From positions 62,001 to 126,000 of the forward strand of contig NZ_LQOX01000131.1 of assembly GCF_002102175.1 (NCBI RefSeq): a DNA stretch of 64,000 nt. The letters run 5' to 3'. The number at the start of each line of letters is the position of its first letter. Within the stretch, counting starts at the first letter, position 1. Position numbers and translations under genes: made by a program. Under the pieces are notes generated by a model that was given only the letters and a program-made list of their open reading frames with translations, was not told where the DNA came from and made no database searches. The stretch comes from Mycobacterium gastri. Lineage in GTDB: Bacteria > Actinomycetota > Actinomycetes > Mycobacteriales > Mycobacteriaceae. Of this stretch, positions 1 through 8,223 are shown one piece after another.

Positions 1-575
1 GGGCAGGCGATCGGCTGCGCGTGGAATCGGCGATCGCAGGGGTCGTGATATTCGGCCGCGCAGCGCTCGCACATGGCAAACCCCGCCATGGTGGTACCCG
101 GGCGGTCATAGGGCAGCGTGCGGATCACGGTGAACCGTGGCCCGCAGTTGGTGCAGGTGATGAACGGGTGCCGGTAGCGGCGGTCCCGGGGGTCGAACAA
201 TTCGGCGATGCAGTCGTCGCACACCGCGACATCCGGCGGAATCGGCGTCGTGGCACCCCCGACCGTCCGGCTGGCGACAATCCGGAACCCGGATGTGCCT
301 GTCTCGGTAGGGATCTCGGTCACCGAGACCGAGCTGATCCGAGCCAGCGGCGGCGCCTCGGCACGCAACCGGCGGGCGAACTCGTCGAGCTGAGCCCGCC
401 CGCCCTGCACCTCCACGAAGACGGCGCCGGAATCGTTGCCGACGAACCCGGCCAGGCCGAGCTCAGTGGCGAGCACGTGGACGAACGGACGAAAACCAAC
501 CCCTTGGACGACACCGGTGACGGTGATGCGCCGCCGAAGATCGTCGGAGCGCAGCAACAAGGGCGTGTCGGTCAT
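1..575 (-). CDS. hypF: Hydrogenase maturation carbamoyltransferase HypF (N-terminal part, cut by window edge)
   Basis: HypF makes the carbamoyl group that HypE turns into the CN ligands of the [NiFe] active site. Only the first ~191 residues lie in the window; the gene runs off base 1. An acylphosphatase-like domain comes first, with the typical stretch GVVQGVGFRPFV near residues 20-33, followed by zinc-finger Cys pairs (CDDC, CTNC, CERC). The ATG at 573-575 lies one base after the hypC stop, so the two are translationally close. hypD and hypE are not in the window and may lie beyond the left edge (inference). Family assignment is firm; completeness cannot be judged. Confidence 0.93.
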   Translation of the reverse strand, partial: MTDTPLLLRSDDLRRRITVTGVVQGVGFRPFVHVLATELGLAGFVGNDSGAVFVEVQGGRAQLDEFARRLRAEAPPLARISSVSVTEIPTETGTSGFRIVASRTVGGATTPIPPDVAVCDDCIAELFDPRDRRYRHPFITCTNCGPRFTVIRTLPYDRPGTTMAGFAMCERCAAEYHDPCDRRFHAQPIAC

Positions 576-576
576 G

Positions 577-840
577 TCAAACCCAGCCGCGATCGCCATC
601 GGGATTGCGGCCGCGCCCCATCAGCTCCAGGCCGGCCATCGCCTGCTCGGCTCCGGCGCGGTCGGTCTTCTCGACCACGAAGCCCATGTGAATGATCACC
701 CAGTCACCGGGGGCGAAGGTCTCCTCCGGAAGCATGCCCACGTTCACCTTGCGCGGTTCGCCGGTGACATCTACCAGTGCCAGCTGCCCCTCGTAGCCGT
801 CGAGCATCCTGATCACCTGACCGGGGATACCCAGGCACAT
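577..840 (-). CDS. hypC: Hydrogenase maturation chaperone HypC
   Basis: An 87-residue HypC/HupF-family protein. It starts with the diagnostic MCLGIPGQV, whose Cys2 is the residue that in known HypC proteins helps carry the Fe(CN)2CO unit with HypD and binds the large-subunit precursor. Start chosen at the ATG (838-840) because the family motif begins there; an upstream in-frame start (MLIMCLG) would bury Cys2. It sits between the maturation protease and hypF in a tightly packed minus-strand operon. Confidence 0.95.
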   Translation of the reverse strand: MCLGIPGQVIRMLDGYEGQLALVDVTGEPRKVNVGMLPEETFAPGDWVIIHMGFVVEKTDRAGAEQAMAGLELMGRGRNPDGDRGWV

Positions 841-842
841 GA

Positions 843-1343
843 TCAGCACTCCTCTCGGATCGCTTGCGGGGCCGAGGTTGCTCGCAACGCCGCAACAATC
901 TCCTCGACCGCGCGCGCGGCGCGAGGGACGGCCTTGGCGACGGGTTCGCTGAGCCCCATGCCTTCTTCGACGCTACCCGCCTCGCACCCGATGACGACGG
1001 TGTAGGGCGGCGTACCCCCCAGCGCCCTCAGGTTGGCGAACACCGTGGCCGGATCCATGTTGTGCGCGTCCAGGCTCGTCGGGTCGGGCCACTCGTCATG
1101 ATCGGCCTGGAAGACGTGCAAGGCGCCCGGACTGCCGCGGCTGGGCACCGTGTCGACCAGCACCAGGGTGTCCCAGCCCTCGAGCAGGTCGTAGGCAAGA
1201 TGCATGCCGCGGATGCCGTAGTCGATGACGCGCACCTGCGAACCGTCCTGCGGAATCTCGGCGTGGCGCAGCACCTCGGAGCCGAAACCGTCGTCCCCCA
1301 GGAAGATGTTGCCGATTCCGGCGACCAGGATGCGCGCTGTCAT
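843..1343 (-). CDS. Hydrogenase maturation endopeptidase (HyaD/HupD family)
   Basis: A 166-residue protease of the HyaD/HybD/HupD family. It opens with ILVAGIGNIFLGDDGFG, the family's N-terminal fold with the acidic metal-sensing residue, followed by VIDYGIRGMHLAYDLLEG and LVLVDTV. These enzymes clip the C-terminal tail of the large subunit once nickel is in place. The large subunit in this operon has a tail after its DPCLPCGVH motif, consistent with being the substrate (inference). Starts at ATG 1341-1343; hypC follows after a 2-base gap. Confidence 0.92.
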   Translation of the reverse strand: MTARILVAGIGNIFLGDDGFGSEVLRHAEIPQDGSQVRVIDYGIRGMHLAYDLLEGWDTLVLVDTVPSRGSPGALHVFQADHDEWPDPTSLDAHNMDPATVFANLRALGGTPPYTVVIGCEAGSVEEGMGLSEPVAKAVPRAARAVEEIVAALRATSAPQAIREEC

Positions 1344-1361
1344 GGGCTGGCCCGGCCCCGG

Positions 1362-1481
1362 CTACATCCGCCGTAGCTTCAGGTAGCGGCGGGCATCCGG
1401 TAGTGATGCCACTCCCAACGCCACCGCGACGGCCACCACCAGCGCGATGAGGGCAATGAACACCCAACCTAAGACGTCCAT
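1362..1481 (-). CDS. Small 39-residue single-span membrane peptide
   Basis: Too short for ordinary ORF calling. ATG at 1479-1481 is preceded by a strong AAAGGAG site, and the frame closes at a TAG (1362-1364). The peptide begins MDVLGWVFIALIALVVAVAV, one hydrophobic span, and ends with a basic SLPDARRYLKLRRM tail. It lies between the 441-residue accessory gene and the protease gene in the same direction. It resembles the small proteins annotated as DUF6893 in actinobacterial genomes (from memory, not searched). It may anchor or tune the hydrogenase at the membrane (inference). Confidence 0.75.
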   Translation of the reverse strand: MDVLGWVFIALIALVVAVAVALGVASLPDARRYLKLRRM

Positions 1482-1493
1482 GGCGAACTCCTT

Positions 1494-2819
1494 TCACATG
1501 TTTTGCGTTTGTAGCGGTTCCACCTCGTCAGGGGAGAAGTACAGGTAGCGGCCGTACCACTCGTGCAGTTCGGCGGCCGGATCGTCGTCGACGACCACGG
1601 CGACGTGCGTGTTGCCGTCGACGTCCTGGTGCACCGACGCGACGCGCGCGGTTTTGCCGGCGACGAAGATGTCCTGCGCGTCGGCGTTGCGCCTCGGTCG
1701 TAACCGGACCCGGCTGCCCCGGGCGATCCGGACTCCGTTCACCAGCACCGCGTCGATCTCGGGACGCACCGCGTCGTCGGCCGGCGGATCCCACCAGTCA
1801 AGCCCCACGGGCACCTCCGGGACGAGCCCGGCAACTGCGTGCGGGTCCCGCAGCACCCCGTGCAACCGGGCCATGTCCTGCGGCGACATGGCCTCACACC
1901 GGTCGATGATCCGGGCGGCCCGCGGATCGGTGGCCCGCGCCTGAGCCTTTTCTTCGTCGGTCATGGTCATCACGCGCAGCGTCAGGATCTCGTCGATCTC
2001 GGTGCAGTCATACAGCTCGGTGCTGCTCTGTTCGGCGACCTCGGGGTGGTCGTAGAGGATGATCGGCGAAATCAGCAACAGGTCATGGCTGCCCGGTGGC
2101 CCGGCCAGCACCGGGAAGCATCGGTGCTGCGTGCACCGCGACACCGCCGCGGATGCGGCAGGCGGCGGTTCGAGTAACGAAACAAACTGGCCGCCAACGA
2201 CTTCGGCGATGATATGGGTACCGATCAGCGACCGCGCAATCGCGTCGTCCTTGTCGGGGCTTGTCGAGGAGGCGCCGGGGCCGACGTTGGCGATACGTAC
2301 CGAGACCCGGCGCAGGTCACCGTCGGGTTCACCGGAGACGGTGAGCTCGCCACGCACCTCCCGGCGGTGGCGAACCAGACGGCCGCCGTCGAGGGATTCG
2401 ACGTCGGTCGCCTCCGGTGCCAGCAGCGGCAGCGTCCACGGCTGGTCCTCGAACGCCAACGGGCCGAAGGACCTTTCACATTCGACGGCTTCGTCCCAGG
2501 ACAGCCATGATCCCGACGCCGTGGTCAGTTCGGCCACGGGTTCGAAGCCGCCGCCGGCACGTGCCCGCTCGGCGCGGCGGTGCTGCAGCTGCAGGAATCT
2601 CACCACCAGGGTGATCGCTTGGGCGCCGTCGACCAGGAACTGCGCCGCCATCGTGTCGTCTTCGCCCAGCCCGGCCTCGGCCGCGCCGGGTGGTCCCAGA
2701 ACGCCGAATTGCCAACGAGATTGGTTCTTGCTCGATGTCCCGCGGTACGGGTAGAGCAGATAGCCCTCGTAGAGCACCGCGTCGGCGACGGCGCGGGCGC
2801 GGTCCCAGCTGGAGGTCAC
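1494..2819 (-). CDS. Conserved hydrogenase-cluster protein, function unknown
   Basis: A soluble-looking 441-residue protein with no signal peptide or membrane span. The N-terminus reads AVLYEGYLLYPYRGTSSKNQ. A middle cysteine pair occurs in SRCTQHRCFPVL. The C-terminal ~100 residues look like a small beta-rich domain (GSRVRLRPRR, TARVASVHQD, HVAVVVDDDP). I recognise it only by position in Hhy-type hydrogenase operons. Its GTG start (2817-2819) overlaps the stop of the DUF6084-like gene (GTGA), indicating translational coupling. A role in hydrogenase assembly is inference from context. Confidence 0.8.
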   Translation of the reverse strand: MTSSWDRARAVADAVLYEGYLLYPYRGTSSKNQSRWQFGVLGPPGAAEAGLGEDDTMAAQFLVDGAQAITLVVRFLQLQHRRAERARAGGGFEPVAELTTASGSWLSWDEAVECERSFGPLAFEDQPWTLPLLAPEATDVESLDGGRLVRHRREVRGELTVSGEPDGDLRRVSVRIANVGPGASSTSPDKDDAIARSLIGTHIIAEVVGGQFVSLLEPPPAASAAVSRCTQHRCFPVLAGPPGSHDLLLISPIILYDHPEVAEQSSTELYDCTEIDEILTLRVMTMTDEEKAQARATDPRAARIIDRCEAMSPQDMARLHGVLRDPHAVAGLVPEVPVGLDWWDPPADDAVRPEIDAVLVNGVRIARGSRVRLRPRRNADAQDIFVAGKTARVASVHQDVDGNTHVAVVVDDDPAAELHEWYGRYLYFSPDEVEPLQTQNM

Positions 2820-3472
2820 GGGCTTGCCTCCCGTTGCGATGCGTCGGCCAACAGCTCGGTCAGAGCGTGGTCCAGGTCCAGCAGGCCGCGCGCCGACTTG
2901 TAGCGGGCCAGCGCGCTGATGGTGTCATGGCTGAGCCGCAGCCACCCGGTGTTCGGGTAGTGCTGGGCCATCAGCTCGCGCCACACCGCGACCGGCATGT
3001 CGTAGCGGTCCTCGCAGTCCCAGGACACGTGCTGCACCGAGAAACCGCGCTCGGATTTGACGAAAACTGTTCCGCTGAACAGGAATTGGAGGGGGATCGC
3101 GCCGTCGCGCAGCGCGTGCAGGTACTTGGCCGCGGCCACCTCGAAGTCGTAGGTGCAGTCCAAGGGCAGTGCCGCGGTGGTGTGGCCGGCGAAGCCCGGC
3201 ACCATGGCGGTGCAATGCTGCCACAGGAAGGTCCGTTGGGTGTTTACCCAGCGTTCCCGGGGTCCGAACAAGTCGAGCAGTCCGGCGGCTTCGCCGTCGG
3301 AGTAGGAACGCCGCAGCGGTTCGATGCGGACCTGGCAGCGCAGCGCGACGGCGTGCACCGGGTCGTCACCGCTGGCGGCGACGCCGATGCGGGCGGTGAG
3401 CACCGGGCTGACGGTGTACCTCTCCGGCGCCACGTCGAGTACGGTAAACGTCAGGTCCATCGGCTGGGTCAC
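2816..3472 (-). CDS. DUF6084-like hydrogenase-cluster protein
   Basis: A 218-residue protein with no signal peptide. It begins VTQPMDLTFTVLDVAPERYT and continues with a beta-rich body (HAVALRCQVRIEPLRR, FSGTVFVKSERG). It resembles proteins labelled DUF6084 that occur beside group 1h hydrogenase genes; this label is from memory. Start chosen at GTG 3470-3472, which overlaps the upstream stop (GTGA); an internal ATG at 3460 is an alternative. Its stop overlaps the start of the next gene. No catalytic motif seen. Confidence 0.78.
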   Translation of the reverse strand: MTQPMDLTFTVLDVAPERYTVSPVLTARIGVAASGDDPVHAVALRCQVRIEPLRRSYSDGEAAGLLDLFGPRERWVNTQRTFLWQHCTAMVPGFAGHTTAALPLDCTYDFEVAAAKYLHALRDGAIPLQFLFSGTVFVKSERGFSVQHVSWDCEDRYDMPVAVWRELMAQHYPNTGWLRLSHDTISALARYKSARGLLDLDHALTELLADASQREASP

Positions 3473-4095
3473 CGCGGCGTCTCCCGTGCTCGGGCGGCGA
3501 CCTGGGCGAAGAAGCCGTCGATGAATTCCCGGGCCTGCTGGCCGCCGTCGAAGCCGCGCCACAGCAACCGCAACCGGCCGACGAATTCGTAGCAGGCGTC
3601 GATCGGAACCAGAAAGCTTTGCGGCGGGCCGGATTCGGGGACCCGCACCAAGAGCGCCTCCACATCGTCGGCCAGTAGGCCAAGCCGGGGGTCGGCCCCG
3701 CCGAGGGCGTTCCAGGCGTCCAGGTCGAGCTGCGATTCGGTGGCGCCGGCCGGACCCGGGTAGAAGGCGACGGTGCGGCCGAGGGCGGAGTTGGTGAAGA
3801 AGAATGCCACCCCGACCGGAATCTGCAGGGCCTCCCAGGTGCGCCGGTCCAGCGCGAAATCGGGGAACGCCAGATACCGGTCGGGAACGGCGCGGTAGCG
3901 CAGCTCGGCTTCGGAGTCGGTGAACAGCAGATAGCAGCCGCGGCAGACGCACATCAGTTGCCGCCCAGCCACATTCACCACATGCTGATGCTCGTGGGGT
4001 ATCGGCTCCGAGCACATCTCACATCGTTCGTCGGCCGGTTCGGGGGCCCGCTGGTTGGTCCTGATCCGGGCCAGGACGTCATAGGGACTCGTCAT
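3469..4095 (-). CDS. DUF5947-like zinc-finger protein of the hydrogenase cluster
   Basis: A 208-residue protein. It has an N-terminal metal-binding segment: CEMC (about residues 25-28), then HEHQH and CVCRGC around residues 49-54, which together look like a zinc ribbon. The rest is a compact domain (VGVAFFFTNSALGRTVAFYP, VPIDACYEFVGRLR). It resembles DUF5947 proteins of hydrogenase loci (from memory). The ATG at 4093-4095 overlaps the upstream stop (ATGA). An adaptor or assembly role is inferred only from the operon. Confidence 0.78.
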   Translation of the reverse strand: MTSPYDVLARIRTNQRAPEPADERCEMCSEPIPHEHQHVVNVAGRQLMCVCRGCYLLFTDSEAELRYRAVPDRYLAFPDFALDRRTWEALQIPVGVAFFFTNSALGRTVAFYPGPAGATESQLDLDAWNALGGADPRLGLLADDVEALLVRVPESGPPQSFLVPIDACYEFVGRLRLLWRGFDGGQQAREFIDGFFAQVAARARETPR

Positions 4096-4985
4096 GCCGA
4101 CGCTCCCATGGCCTCGGTCACCGCGCAGGGTAGTGCCACCGAGAGCACGCCGTCGCGACGCAGCAGCGGCAACGGGTCCAGGTGGGCCCCGTTCGCACCG
4201 GCACCCGCGCGCACCACGTCGAATCCGGTGCCGCAGCGCGGGCAGCGCAGCAGCGCGTCGGACAATGCCGCGCCGGCCAGCGTGTCGTCGCACATCGGAC
4301 AGTGGTCGCGGTAGGCGAACGTCTGGTCGCCGACCCGGCACGCCAGCAACGCTGTTCCGTCGACCAGGAAACCGCCGACCTCGCCGGGTGCCAGGACGTC
4401 GAGCTCCGGCACCGGGTGCCAGGAGGTGGCGTCATGGCCGTTGGAATGCACTCGCGCCAAGAGGGATTCGGCCGCAATGACGGCGCCGGGCTTGGTGTTC
4501 GTGACCAGTTCGATCGAGCAGATCTCCGGGGCGGCGGCCCGGATGGCGTCCTGCACCGCCAGCTCGAGTGTCACCGCCGATGACGGGCAACTCTTGCAGC
4601 TCCCGGTGAACGCCAGCCGGACGACGGTATCGGTGACCTCGAGCAGGTCGACGTCGCCGCCGTGGGAACCCAGGTAGGGCCGCACCCGCTGCAGCGCGTC
4701 GGCCACCCGCCGGTGCACGTCGTGCGGGTGCAGGCCGTGTACCAGGAGCAGGCTGGCCACCAGGTCGTCGGTGGCCAGCCGCTCGGCCAAACCGGGGTCG
4801 TCCAGCGATTGCATGATCCGTTCCAGCCCGGCTCCGTAAAGCCCGACCACCTCGCGGACCAGCTGTTGGGCGCGTTCGTGCGCGGCCGTCCCGGCCGCCG
4901 CGCAGGAATCCAGCAAGGTCTGGATTCGATCGCCCGCGGTGCGCCATTGTGTGTCGTTCTCGGGGGTATCCGGGCGATCGGTCAT
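4092..4985 (-). CDS. NifU C-terminal-domain / Rieske-like iron-sulfur protein
   Basis: A 297-residue two-domain protein. Residues ~80-165 are a NifU C-terminal (Nfu) domain with LGSHGGDVDLL and the cluster-binding CxxC in GSCKSCPSS. Residues ~190-285 look like a Rieske-type ferredoxin fold, but the cluster sites read CPMC and CPRCG, four cysteines where a classical Rieske site has Cys-His pairs. So it may be a rubredoxin-like or zinc site rather than a true Rieske 2Fe-2S centre. It lies 83 bases after the large subunit. Likely role: cluster delivery or electron transfer for the hydrogenase (inference). Confidence 0.85.
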   Translation of the reverse strand: MTDRPDTPENDTQWRTAGDRIQTLLDSCAAAGTAAHERAQQLVREVVGLYGAGLERIMQSLDDPGLAERLATDDLVASLLLVHGLHPHDVHRRVADALQRVRPYLGSHGGDVDLLEVTDTVVRLAFTGSCKSCPSSAVTLELAVQDAIRAAAPEICSIELVTNTKPGAVIAAESLLARVHSNGHDATSWHPVPELDVLAPGEVGGFLVDGTALLACRVGDQTFAYRDHCPMCDDTLAGAALSDALLRCPRCGTGFDVVRAGAGANGAHLDPLPLLRRDGVLSVALPCAVTEAMGASA

Positions 4986-5068
4986 GCGTCACTCCTTTTG
5001 ATGGTGATGACCCGGCCCCCGCAAGCGGGAGGTGCCCCCAGCGCCCGGCTTCGCCGCGCTTGCGATCA

Positions 5069-6868
5069 TCACGCCTCGATGGGTGACTGCGTTGGTGTGT
5101 GCAGTCTCTCCAGCGTCTTGCCCTTCCCCAGGTACATGTGCACACCGCAGGGCAGGCACGGATCGAAGCTGCGCACCGTGCGCATCACGTCGATGCCCTT
5201 GAAGTTCTCCCGGTCGTTCTCCTCGAAGATCGGCTGACCCTGCACCGCATCCTCGTAGGGGCCCGGCGTGCCAAAGCTGTCGCGCGGGTTGGCATTCCAC
5301 GGGGTGGGCGGATACGGGTGGTAGTTGGCGATCTTGCCGTCGCGGATCACCATGTGGTGGCTTAGCACGCCGCGGACCGCCTCGGTGAAGCCGCAGCCGA
5401 TGGCCTCGTCGGGCACCTCGAAGCGCTCCCAGGTCTTGGTTCGTCCGGCGCGGATTTCCGCCAACGCCTGCTCGGCGAAGTGCAATGCGCATGCGGCCGC
5501 GTAGGCCTGGAAGTAGGTGCGGGCCCGGTCCCGTTCGATCGTATTGCTGCCGTGCTTGGGGATCTTCCATTCGAGTTCCACCGGACCCTTCAGCGCGGTC
5601 TTCGGGAGGTTGATCTTGACGCTGTTGCCGGTCGCCTTGACATAGTCGATGTCGACCAGCCCGGCCAGCGCGGTCGACCACAGCCGGGCCAGCGGGCCGC
5701 CGCCGGTGTCCAGCGCCAGATGGTCCTTGCCGTCGAACCAGCGCGGCGACATCACCCAGCTGTATTTGCCGCCGTCCATGTCCCGCTTCTGCGGATGCGG
5801 GTTGGTGTGCTGGTTCCACGGGTGGCGCCGGTCCACGGCGTTGCCCAGCGGATCGGTCTTGACGAACATCTCCTGGTCGGTCCAGTCGTCGTAATACGAA
5901 CTGCCCAAAAGGATTCGGATGCCAAGGTTGATGTCCACCAGCGAGTGGGTGACCAGTTTGCCGTCGACCACCACGCCCGGGGTGACGAACATGGCGTTAC
6001 CCCAACGCTCCATGTCCTTGTATTCGAAGTTGCACACCTCGGGGTCCTGGAAAGAACCCCAGCAGCCCAGCAGCGTGCGGCGCAGGCCGACCTTCTCGTA
6101 GCCGGGCAGGGCGTCGTAGAAGAAGTCGAACAGGTCGTCGTGCATCGGCACGACCTTCTTCATCAACTCCACGTAGCGCATCAGCCGGGTCATGTAGTCG
6201 GTCATCAACTGGACGGTGGCGGTGGTCCCGATGCCACCCGGGTACAGCGTGGACGGGTGTACGTGGCGGCCCTCCATGAGGCAGAACATCTCTCGGGTCC
6301 AGCGGCTGACTTGCAGGGCCTCCCGGTAGAACTCGCCGCTGAACGGGTTGAGCGAGCGCATGATCTCGGCGATGGTCTGGTAGCCGTGCGCGTCGGCGTG
6401 CGGTGCCGCGGTTTTCTCCGCCTTGGCCAGCACCCCGGGATTGGTCTCGGCGACCATCTTCTCGCAGAAGTCCACGCCGACCAGGTTCTCCTGGAAGATG
6501 TTGTGGTCGAACATGTATTCGGCGGCCTCGCCGAGGTTGATCAGCCACTCGGCGAGATGCGGCGGCTTGACCCCGTAGGCCATGTTCTGGGTGTAGCAGG
6601 AGCAGGTGCAGTGGTTGTCACCGCAGATGCCGCAGATGCGGCTGGTGATGAAGTGGGCGTCGCGAGGATCCTTGCCCTTCATGAAGATCGAGTAGCCGCG
6701 GAAAATCGACGAGGTGCTGTGGCACTCGACGACTTCTTTGTTCTCGAAGTCGATTTTGGTGTAGATGCCGAGGCTGCCCACGATCCGGGTGATCGGATCC
6801 CAGGACATTTCGACGAGCTGGCCGGGTTCGCGCTTGGCGGTGGTCGGCTCGGGGACGATAGTGGTCAT
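5069..6868 (-). CDS. hhyL: [NiFe]-hydrogenase large subunit, group 1h (Hhy type)
   Basis: The 599-residue catalytic subunit, which splits H2 at the Ni-Fe centre. N-terminal L1 motif RICGICGDNHC holds C79 and C82. C-terminal L2 motif DPCLPCGVH holds C571 and C574, and all four are nickel ligands. The tail after H577 (MYLGKGKTLERLHTPTQ and on) is the expected site of maturation cleavage. The L1/L2 flanks match the actinobacterial high-affinity, oxygen-tolerant group 1h, as in the M. smegmatis Hhy enzyme that scavenges trace H2. ATG 6866-6868 has a GGAGAG site upstream. The small-subunit gene precedes it by 40 bases. Confidence 0.95.
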   Translation of the reverse strand: MTTIVPEPTTAKREPGQLVEMSWDPITRIVGSLGIYTKIDFENKEVVECHSTSSIFRGYSIFMKGKDPRDAHFITSRICGICGDNHCTCSCYTQNMAYGVKPPHLAEWLINLGEAAEYMFDHNIFQENLVGVDFCEKMVAETNPGVLAKAEKTAAPHADAHGYQTIAEIMRSLNPFSGEFYREALQVSRWTREMFCLMEGRHVHPSTLYPGGIGTTATVQLMTDYMTRLMRYVELMKKVVPMHDDLFDFFYDALPGYEKVGLRRTLLGCWGSFQDPEVCNFEYKDMERWGNAMFVTPGVVVDGKLVTHSLVDINLGIRILLGSSYYDDWTDQEMFVKTDPLGNAVDRRHPWNQHTNPHPQKRDMDGGKYSWVMSPRWFDGKDHLALDTGGGPLARLWSTALAGLVDIDYVKATGNSVKINLPKTALKGPVELEWKIPKHGSNTIERDRARTYFQAYAAACALHFAEQALAEIRAGRTKTWERFEVPDEAIGCGFTEAVRGVLSHHMVIRDGKIANYHPYPPTPWNANPRDSFGTPGPYEDAVQGQPIFEENDRENFKGIDVMRTVRSFDPCLPCGVHMYLGKGKTLERLHTPTQSPIEA

Positions 6869-6908
6869 CGAAGTCTCTCCGGGTGAGCTGAGAATGCGAC
6901 GCCGCCAC

Positions 6909-7964
6909 CTACCAGGTGCGGCGTGCTCCAGTGGTGAGTTGGGTGCCCTTGTGGCGCCAGCGTGGTTCCTTGTCGACGGTGCGCTCGGTGATGTGCCGCA
7001 GGTTGCGAATCACGGTCCCGTAGAGGCCCGACGCGGTGGTGGATACCTTGCCGCCCGGTGGCTCGTCCATGAACGGCATGAACTTGTCCGGGAAACCCGG
7101 CATGGTGCAGCCGATGCAGATGCCGCCGACGTTCGGGCAACCGCCGACGCCGTTGATCCAGCCGCGCTTGGGCACGTTGCATTTCACAACGGGACCCCAA
7201 CAACCCAGTTTCACAATGCATTTCGGCGAGCCGTATTCGGTGGCGAAATCGCCCTGCTCGTAGTAGCCGGCCCGGTCACAGCCCTCGTGCACGGTTTGGC
7301 CGAACAGCCACTTGGGTCGCAGCGCGTCGTCGAGCGGAATCATCGGGGCCTGGCCAGTGGCCATGTAGAGCAGGTAGGTCAGCGTCTCGGCGAGGTTGTC
7401 GGGCTGAATCGGGCAGCCGGGTACGCAGACGATCGGGATCCCGGCCTTGCTCTTCCAGTCCCAGCCGAGGTAGTCAGGAACACCCATAGCGCCGGTGGGG
7501 TTGCCGGCCATCGCGTGGATGCCGCCATAGGTGGCGCAGGTCCCGACGGCGACGACCGCGGTGGCCTTGGGCGCCAGCCGGTCGAGCCACTCGCTGGTGG
7601 TCATCGGTTGGCCGGTGGCCGGGTCGTTGCCGAACCCGCACCAATAGCCCTCGTCCTTGATCTTTTCGTTGGGTATCGATCCTTCGACGACCAGCACGAA
7701 GGGCTCCAACTCGCCGCGATCGGCTTTGAAGAACCAGGCCAGGAAGTCGTCCGCGCCTCCCGTCGGACCGCATTCGAAATCGATCAACGGCCAGTGGACG
7801 GCGACCTTGGGAAGGCCGGGAAGCGCTCCCAGGGCGATCTCCTCGACGCTGGGCTGGGTGGCGGCAGTCAACGCCACCGAATCGCCGTCACAGCTGAGAC
7901 CTGCGTTGATCCACAGCACGTGGATCAACGCTTCTTCTGCTTTGACTGCTGCTTCTGTAGGCAT
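6909..7964 (-). CDS. hhyS: [NiFe]-hydrogenase small subunit, group 1h (Hhy type)
   Basis: The 351-residue iron-sulfur subunit that carries electrons away from the active site. The first proximal-cluster motif reads LSCDGDS: C25 is kept, but the usual second Cys is Asp (D28), giving a 3Cys-1Asp cluster as known in actinobacterial-type hydrogenases (Ralstonia eutropha AH). Further ligands lie in AVGTCATYGG, VPGCPIQPDN, GCWGPVVKCN and GGCPNVGGICIGC. No Tat signal is present, so the enzyme is probably on the cytoplasmic side. ATG 7962-7964 has a GGAAAG site. A sigma-70-like promoter is proposed upstream. Confidence 0.95.
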   Translation of the reverse strand: MPTEAAVKAEEALIHVLWINAGLSCDGDSVALTAATQPSVEEIALGALPGLPKVAVHWPLIDFECGPTGGADDFLAWFFKADRGELEPFVLVVEGSIPNEKIKDEGYWCGFGNDPATGQPMTTSEWLDRLAPKATAVVAVGTCATYGGIHAMAGNPTGAMGVPDYLGWDWKSKAGIPIVCVPGCPIQPDNLAETLTYLLYMATGQAPMIPLDDALRPKWLFGQTVHEGCDRAGYYEQGDFATEYGSPKCIVKLGCWGPVVKCNVPKRGWINGVGGCPNVGGICIGCTMPGFPDKFMPFMDEPPGGKVSTTASGLYGTVIRNLRHITERTVDKEPRWRHKGTQLTTGARRTW

Positions 7965-8043
7965 AGTGCAGCTTTCCGGGGCGGGCTGAAACCCCTAACG
8001 CTGCCGGAGTCGACCGTCGGCCCACTTGCGCAGCGCTGTTTTG

Positions 8044-8073
8044 GGTCTACTCCCCGTCGTTGTGCCTTGTCAA
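8044..8073 (-). promoter_or_regulatory. Candidate promoter of the hhyS-hhyL operon
   Basis: On the minus strand, TTGACA (8068-8073) is followed after 18 bases by TAGACC (8044-8049), about 80 bases before the hhyS ATG. The -35 is consensus, the -10 is weak. It is the best candidate in the 259-base gap between hypB and hhyS. No transcript data. Confidence 0.45.
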
Positions 8074-8158
8074 TGGTTCGCAGGTGGCAACCTGACGGCA
8101 TTCGGTCGACGGCTGTTGCATAGTCTGTCTTTGTTCTTTACCGTCAGTGCCAGAACGG

Positions 8159-8196
8159 AATTCGCAATCCGGCTGTGTGCACGATCATTGCGAATT
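8159..8196. repeat. 10-bp inverted repeat between hypB and hhyS
   Basis: AATTCGCAAT (8159-8168) and ATTGCGAATT (8187-8196) are perfect inverted arms separated by 18 bases, just past the hypB stop. There is no U-run, so it is not a classic terminator. It could be a transcription attenuator for hypAB or a regulator site; the right arm overlaps a weak Nur-like match. Confidence 0.5.
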
Positions 8197-8223
8197 GTTT
8201 GCAGTTGACAATTCGTGGACGCG

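Noticed and set aside
5480..6886. 468-codon plus-strand frame opposite hhyL
   Set aside because: Antisense shadow of a conserved hydrogenase gene.
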